Positions 6,717 to 12,659 of a DNA stretch of 13,432 nt are shown here, piece after piece. The stretch is from contig JAJEBJ010000175.1 in NCBI GenBank assembly GCA_022822575.1, positions 1 to 13,432 of the forward strand, in the 5' to 3' direction. The stretch is from Alphaproteobacteria bacterium (GTDB lineage Bacteria > Pseudomonadota > Alphaproteobacteria > SP197). The translations under genes were made by a program, and so were the position numbers. The notes under the pieces were generated by a model, which was given only the letters and a program-made list of their open reading frames with translations, made no database searches and had not been told where the DNA came from. How positions within the stretch are numbered: position 1 is the first letter of the stretch; each line of letters begins with the position of its first letter.

Positions 6717-7514
6717 ATGGCCATGAACGACGATCAGCGGCACGCCGCAGCAGAAGCGCTCTACCGGGCCGAGCGCACGCGCCAGTGGATCGAGCCGGTT
6801 ACGGCGACATGGCCCGGTGCCTCGATCGAGGACGCCTATGCGGTCGGTCAGCTTGTCACCGACATGAAGGTCGCGGACGGCCGGACGATCATGGGCCACA
6901 AGATCGGCTACACCTCAGCCGCCATGCGCGAAGCCTTCGGCGCGACGGAACCGGACTATGGCACGCTGTTTGACGACTGGTTCCTCGATGACGGCGCACG
7001 AGTCTCCATGGCCACGCTCAACCGACCCTGGATCGAGATCGAGATCGCCTTTGTGCTGAAGCAACGACTGGCAGGTCCTGCCGTCGGTGCGGCAGACGTA
7101 TTGGCTGCCACGGACTTCATCGCACCCGCTATCGAACTCGTGGACAGCCGCTTTACCTATGACAGCCCCGAAGGCGCCGTGATCGACAGCATCGCCGATG
7201 CCGCATCGTGTGGCTTCGTGATGGTCGGCGAAGGCCGTGCGGCGTTGAACGAGGTCGATCCGAGTCAAATCAAAGGCACGCTCTCCATCGACGGCGAGGC
7301 AGTGGCGTCCGGTACGGGCGCGGCCGTGATGGGCAACCCGGTCAACGCCGTCGCCTGGCTTGCACGCAAGCTGGCCGGCTTCGGCGTCGTCATGGAGCCG
7401 GGACATGTGGTTCTTTCGGGCTCCTTCATCGCCGCCAGCCCCGTGGCGGCCGGCAACGCTGTCACGGCGGACTTCGGCCTACTGGGACAAATCCAGGTGA
7501 GCTTTACCGACTGA
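6717..7514 (+). CDS. FAH-family 2-oxo acid hydratase/decarboxylase (HpaH/MhpD-like)
   Basis: The 265-residue protein matches the 2-hydroxypentadienoate hydratase, HpaH and 4-oxalocrotonate decarboxylase family in length and motifs. These are S-I-E-D-A-Y-A-V (37-43 region), G-H-K-I-G-Y-T-S (60-67, with K62), E-P-D-Y-G-T-L (78-84), E107-I-E109 and E140 (A-I-E-L-V-D-S-R). The three glutamates are the expected Mg/Mn ligands. The closest remembered pattern is HpaH, 2-oxo-hept-4-ene-1,7-dioate hydratase. It would add water to the dienoate formed from the ring-cleavage acid, or decarboxylate an oxalocrotonate-type acid; the two activities cannot be separated by eye. ATG 6717 lies 3 bp after the dehydrogenase stop (ATG 6723 is possible), with no clear Shine-Dalgarno site, suggesting translational coupling. 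Its stop is 6 bp from that of convergent ridA. Confidence 0.88.
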   Translation: MAMNDDQRHAAAEALYRAERTRQWIEPVTATWPGASIEDAYAVGQLVTDMKVADGRTIMGHKIGYTSAAMREAFGATEPDYGTLFDDWFLDDGARVSMATLNRPWIEIEIAFVLKQRLAGPAVGAADVLAATDFIAPAIELVDSRFTYDSPEGAVIDSIADAASCGFVMVGEGRAALNEVDPSQIKGTLSIDGEAVASGTGAAVMGNPVNAVAWLARKLAGFGVVMEPGHVVLSGSFIAASPVAAGNAVTADFGLLGQIQVSFTD

Positions 7515-7520
7515 TGGCGA

Positions 7521-7910
7521 TCAGCCCTCGATGTAGGCGATGAAGTCGCAGCAGACCCGGATGCCGTTCCTGTCATCGGGCACGACCATGGTATGGCGCG
7601 ACGGGCGAGAGGCCGGTTCCGGGAAATGCTCCTCCCACGCCGCGTTGAGCGCTCCGAAGATCTCCGAGGGATCGGGGGCATAGAACGTCATCTTCGCCAC
7701 GTTGTCCCAGGCGCCTCCCGCCCCGGCGAGCATGGCGCCGACATGATGGAAGAGATTGGCGATCTGACCGCCGATGTCCGGCGGCAACTCGCGCGTGCCC
7801 GGATTGAAGGGCGCGGTGATGCTGCAGGTCACCAGCGGACCGATACGCGTTGCCACGGGGATCGGCGTGAGATGGCTCAAGGACTCGATGTGGATCGAAC
7901 GGCGCGGCAT
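7521..7910 (-). CDS. RidA/YjgF/UK114-family protein (enamine/imine or aminomuconate deaminase type)
   Basis: This 129-residue protein has the size and fold pattern of the RidA family: an early I-G-P-L-V-T-C-S strand, N-P-G-T, a helix around Q-I-A-N-L-F-H-H-V, D-N-V-A-K-M-T-F-Y, and P-S-R-H-T-M-V-V-P carrying the likely substrate-binding arginine. Where E. coli RidA has a C-terminal V-E-I-E-A-I-A, this protein has C-C-D-F-I-A-Y, an acidic residue but Asp instead of Glu. RidA proteins hydrolyse enamines/imines, and some family members are 2-aminomuconate deaminases in meta-cleavage pathways of amino-aromatics, a function that would suit this neighbourhood. ATG 7910 has GGAAGG ten bases upstream; GTG 7919 would overlap the rraA stop by 4 bp. 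It is last in a PhyH-RraA-RidA unit. Confidence 0.85.
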   Translation of the reverse strand: MPRRSIHIESLSHLTPIPVATRIGPLVTCSITAPFNPGTRELPPDIGGQIANLFHHVGAMLAGAGGAWDNVAKMTFYAPDPSEIFGALNAAWEEHFPEPASRPSRHTMVVPDDRNGIRVCCDFIAYIEG

Positions 7911-7915
7911 GATCG

Positions 7916-8611
7916 TCACGCCTTCCGTTCGGCGAGCCAGGCCTCGAACTCGGCCCGGGCCTCGTCGGCAAGCGGAAAGTAGCGGTCGACCGCCGCACCC
8001 TCGGCAATGCGCTTGAGCGCGAATTCCTCCTCGATTTCCATGGTCATGGAGTCATCGGCAATCTCGTCGGCCATGGCGCGCGGGATCACGACGGCGCCCT
8101 CGCCATCTCCCACCATCACGTCGCCGGGCATCACCGTTGCACCGGCGCAGGCGATGGGAAGCTGGGAGTCGACGGCGACATGCCGGCGGCTGAGCAGCGC
8201 CGCATTGGACGAGCGGTGGTAGACGGCGAAACCCAGCGACTTGATGGCCGGTGTGTCGCGCAGCGCACCGTCCGTGACGACCCCGGCCCCGCCCCGCTGC
8301 TGCACGCGGGAGGCGTAGATGTCGCCGAGCGTTCCGGCGTCGGGCTCGCCGCGGGCATCGATCACCAGAACCTCGCCGGGCTCGATCGCCTCGATCGTGC
8401 CTGGTTGCGGATCGCCGTCCAGCAGGTCGTAGAGATCAGGACGGATCGGCAGGTAGCGCAGGGTCCGCGCGATGCCCACCATGCGCTGGTCGGCATGGAG
8501 TGGCTTGAGGTCATTGAGAAAACAGTTCTGCAGACCGCGTTTCTGAAGCTGGCTCGTGATGGTGGCCGTCGATACCGCCGACAGCCGGGTCTTGAGGTCG
8601 TCACTCAGCAT
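7916..8611 (-). CDS. RraA-family class II pyruvate aldolase/decarboxylase
   Basis: From ATG 8611 (AAAGGA at the complement of 8618-8623, 6-base spacing) the protein has 231 residues, typical of RraA-like proteins. The core motif G-D-I-Y-A-S-R-V-Q-Q-R-G followed by V-V-T-D114-G-A-L-R118-D119 is the signature of 4-hydroxy-4-methyl-2-oxoglutarate aldolase/oxaloacetate decarboxylases. There the Arg-Asp pair binds pyruvate enolate and the divalent metal. These residues are absent from pure RNase E regulators, so an enzyme is expected. An open frame continues upstream to 8899, but it overlaps the next gene's coding frame and adds low-complexity arginine-rich sequence. The gene lies 44 bp behind the PhyH gene and 5 bp ahead of ridA. 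It may supply the retro-aldol step missing from the adjacent meta-cleavage genes. Confidence 0.88.
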   Translation of the reverse strand: MLSDDLKTRLSAVSTATITSQLQKRGLQNCFLNDLKPLHADQRMVGIARTLRYLPIRPDLYDLLDGDPQPGTIEAIEPGEVLVIDARGEPDAGTLGDIYASRVQQRGGAGVVTDGALRDTPAIKSLGFAVYHRSSNAALLSRRHVAVDSQLPIACAGATVMPGDVMVGDGEGAVVIPRAMADEIADDSMTMEIEEEFALKRIAEGAAVDRYFPLADEARAEFEAWLAERKA

Positions 8612-8655
8612 CCCGAGTCCTTTCGATTGTCCTGTTTCTGCACCGAACGCCTGCG

Positions 8656-9480
8656 TCAATCTGCCGACCAGGCGACCTCGAACTTGCGACTGAAAAGGAG
8701 CTCGCCGTCCTCGAGACCCTCGTCGTCGTGGGGCAGGAGGTACGGATCGGTCCATCCGGGTCGGAACTTCAGGCGCATGCTGTCGCCGATCCAGCGTGTC
8801 GAGTAGGCAACCCGGTTGACCTCCGGCGAGGCGTTGCCGCCGGAACTGTGCATGATGCGTGAATTGAACAACGCCGCATCGCCCGCCGCATAATCCCACT
8901 CGAGAACCTCATACTCGTCCGTCAACAGGTGGTAGGGCGGCGCCTCGGCCCGCTCCGTTTCATCGGCCACGGCCTTGGTCACGTCATCGCCTTCGCCGAA
9001 CGCGGACTGGGAGTATAGCGGACCGCGGTCGGTTCCCTTGACGAACTTGAGCGCACTGCTGCCGGGCGTGCAGTCGGTCAGGCTGAGCCAGATCGAGCAT
9101 ATCTCGTCGCCATCGATCGGCCAGTACGCGATGTCCTGATGCCAATAGTGGTCGATCATCGTCATGGGCGCGCAGACGAAGATCTGATCGAAATAGAGGC
9201 GGACCCGGTCGACACCGAGGACCTTCCCGGCCTGTTCTGCGATCGGCGTATCGAAGGCAAAGGCGCGAAACACGTCCTCGCTTTCGTAGAGGTTCTGATC
9301 GGAGAGAAAGCGTCCGCTCTCGCTCATTTCGTAACTTGCCTCGCCTGGCGCCTCCGCCCGGCGCAACGCCGCTTCGAGAAGTCTCTCGACCGCCTCCGAA
9401 TCAGCGAAACCGGGCAGGTGCGCGACACCTTGCTCACAGAATGCCCGGCACTCGTCATCGGTCAACGGACGAACATTCAC
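8656..9480 (-). CDS. Second phytanoyl-CoA dioxygenase (PhyH)-family oxygenase
   Basis: The 274-residue protein carries H114-Q-D116 (Y-W-H-Q-D-I-A-Y-W), distal H211 (S-R-I-M-H-S-S-G-G-N) and R223 (V-N-R-V-A-Y-S-T-R), the iron and 2-oxoglutarate sites of PhyH enzymes. The R-W-I-G-D ... R-P-G-W-T-D-P-Y ending is common in PhyH proteins acting on small polar substrates. It differs strongly from the PhyH protein at 3250-4095, so the two are not recent duplicates. The start is GTG 9480, with GGGGAG seven bases upstream; the adjacent TTG 9483 is too close to it. It is first in the unit with rraA and ridA, and diverges from the Rieske gene across a 305-bp gap. Substrate unknown. Confidence 0.9.
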   Translation of the reverse strand: MNVRPLTDDECRAFCEQGVAHLPGFADSEAVERLLEAALRRAEAPGEASYEMSESGRFLSDQNLYESEDVFRAFAFDTPIAEQAGKVLGVDRVRLYFDQIFVCAPMTMIDHYWHQDIAYWPIDGDEICSIWLSLTDCTPGSSALKFVKGTDRGPLYSQSAFGEGDDVTKAVADETERAEAPPYHLLTDEYEVLEWDYAAGDAALFNSRIMHSSGGNASPEVNRVAYSTRWIGDSMRLKFRPGWTDPYLLPHDDEGLEDGELLFSRKFEVAWSAD

Positions 9481-9487
9481 CAAAGCT

Positions 9488-9493
9488 CTCCCC
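9488..9493 (-). promoter_or_regulatory. Shine-Dalgarno GGGGAG selecting the GTG start at 9480
   Basis: Read on the minus strand, GGGGAG ends 7 bases before GTG 9480 and only 4 bases before TTG 9483. No ATG lies near the N-terminal end of the conserved PhyH sequence, so GTG is the preferred start. Confidence 0.6.
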
Positions 9494-9725
9494 GGACGTT
9501 CCGGTCGTACGGCACCGGACGCCTTCGATCATGGAGCCTGCGTCGCTATCGCACAACTCATCGAACGGCTCCAGAGTGATCTCCCGGCTGGTGGGAGTCC
9601 TCACAGACCCGGAAACGTCAGGCGCATTTGCGAGAGAACTTGTCCTCTGTGCCGAGGAACAGTCATCAGGCCGGTCGCCCGGGGAGACGAGAGCTGGGCG
9701 CGCGAGCCGACTGCATGGCGTGTGG

Positions 9726-9754
9726 TTGTCCGGTCGCCGCGATTTGGCAATGAT
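9726..9754 (+). promoter_or_regulatory. Weak sigma70-like promoter candidate for the Rieske operon
   Basis: TTGTCC (9726-9731) and AATGAT (9749-9754) match the -35 and -10 consensus at 4 of 6 positions each, with 17-bp spacing. Transcription would begin about 25 bases before ATG 9786. This is only suggestive, since such matches are frequent. Confidence 0.2.
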
Positions 9755-9785
9755 GCCGGCTGGCAGCAGCACTGTTTCTCATCAG

Positions 9786-10946
9786 ATGGTGACAATCGAA
9801 ACACTCCTTGGCGAACTGAAGGTCAACGCGGAACGTCCCTTCGCCGAAGCGCGGGCGGCGCCTCCCGGCATCTATTCCAGTGAAGCGTTCCTGGCCCTGG
9901 AAAAGGAACGGGTCTTCTCCAGGGAGTGGATCTGTGCCGGCCGGGCCGATGCCATTCCGGAAAGGGGCGACTATCTCACCTTCAGGCTCGTCGATGAGCC
10001 GATCTTCATCGTCCGCGACCATGCCGGAGAGGTCAGGGCCTTCGCCAACGTCTGCCTGCACCGGATGAGCCTGCTCCTTTCCGGACGCGGCAACCGCAAG
10101 GTCATCACCTGCCCCTACCATGCGTGGTCCTACGGCCTCGACGGCCGCTTGCGCCATGCCCCGTGGATGGACGAAAGCCCGGCCTTCGACAAGCGCGACT
10201 ACTGCCTCACCCACGTACGCTGCGATGTCTGGGATGGCTGGATCTACGTCACGCTTGATCCCGACATTCCGCCGCCGGAAGTCCTGTTTCGGCCGGTGGG
10301 GGAGATCGTCACGGGCCGCTACCGCTTCGCCGACTACACCGAGACCTTCCGCGAAGAGCATGTCTGGGAGACGAACTGGAAGATTCTCGCCGAGAACTTC
10401 ATGGAGAGCTACCACCTCTTCCAGCTCCACCGCGGAACCATCGGCAACCAGTCGAAGATCGAGGAGATGGAGATGCCGGCGGGAGGGGCGGTGTTCAACT
10501 ATCACTGGATCACCAAGGCATCCGACTTTCCCCTTGCCAACGCCCATCCCGACTGCACCTACCTTAAGGGCGAGTGGCGGCGGACCACGGCGCTGATCAC
10601 CATCTACCCCAGCCACATGATCACCCTGACTCCGGGGTACTTCTGGTATCTGTCACTCCAGCCTGAAGCCGCCGGCAGGGTGAGGATTCTCTACGGCGGC
10701 GGCATGGCGCCCGATTTCATCAACGATCCACGAGGGGCCGAACACGTCGCCGAGGCCAAGAGGATTCTCGATGCCGTCAACGAGGAGGACCGGGTGGGAA
10801 CCGAAGCCGTGTTCAACGGCACCAGGTCCGGTCTGGCGCGTCCCGGGCACCTGAGTTATCTGGAACGTCCCAACTTCGAGTTCTGCCAGTATCTCGCACG
10901 CCGCATCGCCGGCAGCACCGCCATGCCGGACGAACCCGATCCATGA
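9786..10946 (+). CDS. Rieske non-haem iron oxygenase, alpha subunit
   Basis: The 386-residue protein has a Rieske [2Fe-2S] domain with C90-x-H92 and C109-x2-H112, spaced as in ring-hydroxylating/demethylating oxygenases. The mononuclear iron site follows in W-E-T-N-W-K-I-L-A-E-N-F-M-E-S-Y-H: H210 and H215, with D335 (N-E-E-D-R) as probable third ligand. The bridging residue is E207 (E-S-Y-H), where naphthalene-dioxygenase-type enzymes have Asp; Glu here occurs in carnitine and related Rieske monooxygenases (CntA-like). The substrate may therefore be an amine or other small molecule rather than a bare aromatic, but this is not proven. No beta subunit, ferredoxin or reductase gene is nearby, so electrons must come from a partner encoded elsewhere. 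ATG 9786 is chosen because the family N-terminus (V-T-I-E-T-L-L) begins there; no Shine-Dalgarno site is evident. The tandem cupin follows 13 bp later. Confidence 0.9.
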   Translation: MVTIETLLGELKVNAERPFAEARAAPPGIYSSEAFLALEKERVFSREWICAGRADAIPERGDYLTFRLVDEPIFIVRDHAGEVRAFANVCLHRMSLLLSGRGNRKVITCPYHAWSYGLDGRLRHAPWMDESPAFDKRDYCLTHVRCDVWDGWIYVTLDPDIPPPEVLFRPVGEIVTGRYRFADYTETFREEHVWETNWKILAENFMESYHLFQLHRGTIGNQSKIEEMEMPAGGAVFNYHWITKASDFPLANAHPDCTYLKGEWRRTTALITIYPSHMITLTPGYFWYLSLQPEAAGRVRILYGGGMAPDFINDPRGAEHVAEAKRILDAVNEEDRVGTEAVFNGTRSGLARPGHLSYLERPNFEFCQYLARRIAGSTAMPDEPDP

Positions 10947-10959
10947 AAAGGAAGCTGAC

Positions 10960-11784
10960 ATGTTCATCCGCACCCTTGACGAGCGGCGCCGTGCCGGCGC
11001 CGAAAAGGTCCTGAGCGAAGGCAGGGCCCGTTCGACGCGCTTTCTCACCATCCCCGACGGCCTGGGCTTCACCATGTCGGACGTGCGGGTCGCAGGCGGC
11101 ATGTCCAGCGTCCTGTGGTACAGGCACCACTGGGAAGCGAACTACATTGTCGCCGGCACAGGCACGTTGCGAGACCTTGAACGGGACCGTACCTGGACCC
11201 TGGCGCCAGGCACCCTCTACACGGTCGGACCGACCGACCGGCACCTCGTCGATCCCGATGATTCGCTCCACGTCGTCAGTGTCTTCAATCCGCCCCTTGT
11301 TGGAGACGAGGCACACGACAGCGACGGCGCCTACCCGCCGACGGGTCCCGTTCCCGAAGGCAGGGAATGCATGTTCGTGAGGACCGTCGACGAACTCGTT
11401 GGCCAGGGGCGCCAGCTCGTGGTCGCCGGTGGCAGCGCAACGACGGTGCGCATGCTGCTGCGAGAGGATCGTGTAGGGTTCTCGCTCAGTGACGTCCGCC
11501 TCGCGGCCGGCAATCGCAACGTCCTGTGGTACAAGCACCACTGGGAGGCGAACTACGTTCTCGATGGCACGGGAGAAGTAACGGACCTTGGCTCCGGAGA
11601 GACCTGGAGCATGGAACCGGGAATGATGTACTGCGTCGGTCCCGAAGACCGCCACAGCATGCATGCCCTGAGCGATCTTCACCTGCTGTCCGTCTTCTGC
11701 CCGGCGCTGACGGGAGATGAAAGGCACAATGACGAGGGCACCCTGGCCGCTAGCGGCGATCCGCTGCCTCCCGGCCCGGGCTGA
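10960..11784 (+). CDS. Fused tandem ectoine-synthase (EctC)-like bicupin
   Basis: Single-domain EctC has about 130 residues and cyclises N-gamma-acetyl-diaminobutyrate to ectoine. This 274-residue protein has two EctC-like cupins, at about 1-130 and 137-265. Both start F-I/V-R-T-L/V-D-E and carry L-W-Y-R/K-H-H-W-E-A-N-Y. The EctC metal ligands are kept twice: E59, Y87, H95 and E196, Y224, H232, as are the E-x-H motifs of G-D-E-A-H and G-D-E-R-H. Pocket positions that in EctC are Trp, Asn, Thr and Cys (from memory: W21, N38, T40, C105) appear here as Ala, Ser, Val, Ser in both halves. A metal-dependent enzyme with another substrate is therefore more likely than a true ectoine synthase, and no ectA or ectB is visible. 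AAGGA at 10948-10952, just behind the Rieske stop, sets the start and indicates an operon. Confidence 0.88.
   Translation: MFIRTLDERRRAGAEKVLSEGRARSTRFLTIPDGLGFTMSDVRVAGGMSSVLWYRHHWEANYIVAGTGTLRDLERDRTWTLAPGTLYTVGPTDRHLVDPDDSLHVVSVFNPPLVGDEAHDSDGAYPPTGPVPEGRECMFVRTVDELVGQGRQLVVAGGSATTVRMLLREDRVGFSLSDVRLAAGNRNVLWYKHHWEANYVLDGTGEVTDLGSGETWSMEPGMMYCVGPEDRHSMHALSDLHLLSVFCPALTGDERHNDEGTLAASGDPLPPGPG
11110..11145 (+). repeat. Near-identical 36-bp core, first copy (EctC-like domain 1)
   Basis: This stretch, encoding V-L-W-Y-R-H-H-W-E-A-N-Y, matches 11521-11556 at 34 of 36 bases with an offset of 411 bp (137 codons). Flanking DNA in the two halves is far less similar. Confidence 0.8.
11521..11556 (+). 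repeat. Near-identical 36-bp core, second copy (EctC-like domain 2)
   Basis: Second copy of the repeat at 11110-11145. The two differences are G/A in the Arg/Lys codon and A/G in the Glu codon (synonymous). It covers the cupin metal-site strand. Confidence 0.8.
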
Positions 11785-11789
11785 CAGTG

Positions 11790-12644
11790 TCAGGCAGCGA
11801 GAGGGCGTGACCCTCTCAGCGTCACGCGATGCATGATCCGGTCGTGGCGACCATAGTCGAAAGCGGCGTAGTGCAGGGTGCAGCGGTTGTCCCAGAGCGC
11901 GACATCGCCTCTCGACCAGGACCAGCGCATCTGGAACGAGGCCTGTTCGCAGTGTTCGATCAGGAGATTCAGCAATCCGCGACTCTCGATGTCCGGCAAT
12001 CCGAGTATCCTCTGGGTGAAGGCCCGATTGACGAAGAGCGACCGGCGGCCCGTCTCGGGGTGGCGCACCACCACCGGATGCACGCATCCGGTGTGTTCGC
12101 GCTTGAGATTCTCCAGACGTCGGGGTCCGTCCGGCGTACCCGGATCGAGAAGGTAAGGGGTGAAGTTGGGAATGCCGTCGTGGAATGCCTCCAGGCCCTC
12201 GATTGCCGTCTTCAGGCGCTCTGACAGCGCGTCGAAGGCCGCCTCCATCGACGTGAAGAGCGTGTCGCCGCCGACAGGGGGCAGGGTTTCGGCCCGCAGC
12301 ATCGAGGCCGCCGGTGGTGTCTCGTCGAATGTGACGTCGCTGTGCCAGATGGCGTTGAACTTGCCGCCGCCATCACCCTTGCGGCTCGCCGCGATCATGA
12401 CGGCGGGATTGTCGGGGTGGCGTTCAAGCCCCGAGTGCGGCGGGTCAATCTCGCCAAAGCAGGACGCCACACGCACCAGTTCATCGGCCGACAACTCCTG
12501 GCGTGGAAAGAACAGGACCTTGTGCTCGAGCCATGTCTCGCGCAGGGCGGTGACCTTGCCGTCATCAAGATGCCTGAGATCGATCCCGGAGATCTCCGCA
12601 CCGATATGACCGGCCAGAGGCCGGATGTCGCCCGTGACCGCCAT
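11790..12644 (-). CDS. TauD/TfdA-family Fe(II)/2-oxoglutarate dioxygenase
   Basis: The 284-residue protein is typical of TauD/TfdA enzymes in length and motifs. It has the N-terminal G-A-E-I-S-G-I-D-L, the iron ligands H101-S-D103 (W-H-S-D-V-T-F) and H258 (C-T-L-H-Y-A-A), and R269-I-M-H-R273, which binds 2-oxoglutarate and substrate. These align closely with TauD H99, D101, H255, R266 and R270. Family members oxidise taurine, alkylsulfonates, 2,4-D or other acids; nothing here identifies the substrate. ATG 12644 has GGAGGA (complement of 12652-12657) at 7 bases. It follows the mnmA stop by 15 bp on the same strand, and its own stop is 5 bp from that of the tandem cupin. Its ligand spacing and motifs differ from those of the two PhyH proteins, so it is a separate branch of the superfamily. 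Confidence 0.92.
   Translation of the reverse strand: MAVTGDIRPLAGHIGAEISGIDLRHLDDGKVTALRETWLEHKVLFFPRQELSADELVRVASCFGEIDPPHSGLERHPDNPAVMIAASRKGDGGGKFNAIWHSDVTFDETPPAASMLRAETLPPVGGDTLFTSMEAAFDALSERLKTAIEGLEAFHDGIPNFTPYLLDPGTPDGPRRLENLKREHTGCVHPVVVRHPETGRRSLFVNRAFTQRILGLPDIESRGLLNLLIEHCEQASFQMRWSWSRGDVALWDNRCTLHYAAFDYGRHDRIMHRVTLRGSRPLAA
11799..11817. terminator. 7-bp GC-rich hairpin at the cupin/TauD convergence
   Basis: GAGAGGG (11799-11805), loop CGTGA, CCCTCTC (11811-11817) forms a perfect stem 15 bases after the cupin stop, inside the 3' coding end of the TauD gene. It could slow or stop transcription from the left. No T-run follows on either strand, so intrinsic termination is doubtful. 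Confidence 0.3.
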
Positions 12645-12659
12645 GTCCGGTTCCTCCCG

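Larger units (their letters stand above)
9481..9785. other. Divergent intergenic region between the PhyH and Rieske genes
   Basis: No gene is supported in this 305-bp stretch, although a plus-strand frame stays open across it. It holds the 5' regions of both divergent units. Visible items are the minus-strand Shine-Dalgarno site (9488-9493), a 5-bp inverted repeat CCGGA-CGT-TCCGG (9492-9504), a second pair CCGGT/ACCGG (9501-9505, 9514-9518), CTCCC/GGGAG (9581-9585, 9593-9597), and a weak plus-strand promoter candidate. The short repeats are of the kind expected by chance in GC-rich DNA, though three in one control region may mark an operator. Confidence 0.5.

Noticed and set aside
8612..8899. 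Upstream extension of the RraA protein
   Set aside because: It is antiparallel-free but overlaps the PhyH coding frame, and is arginine/glycine-rich without family motifs. ATG 8611 has a good Shine-Dalgarno site.
9336..9785. Long N-terminal extension of the Rieske protein in an open frame upstream of 9786
   Set aside because: It overlaps the coding strand of the PhyH gene, has no Rieske-family similarity by eye, and would cover the divergent control region. Rieske homologues start near the chosen ATG.
9666..10616. 316-residue open frame opposite the Rieske gene
   Set aside because: Antisense shadow. The plus strand has a complete Rieske motif set, while this frame has none.
10960..11784. 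True ectoine biosynthesis locus
   Set aside because: No ectA, ectB or ask gene is visible, the pocket residues differ in both cupin halves, and neither PhyH protein can be assigned as ectoine hydroxylase EctD from the sequence alone.
10813..12087. 424-residue open frame on the minus strand opposite the Rieske/cupin genes
   Set aside because: It is a shadow frame in GC-rich DNA with no recognisable domain, and it overlaps strongly supported genes on the plus strand and the TauD gene.
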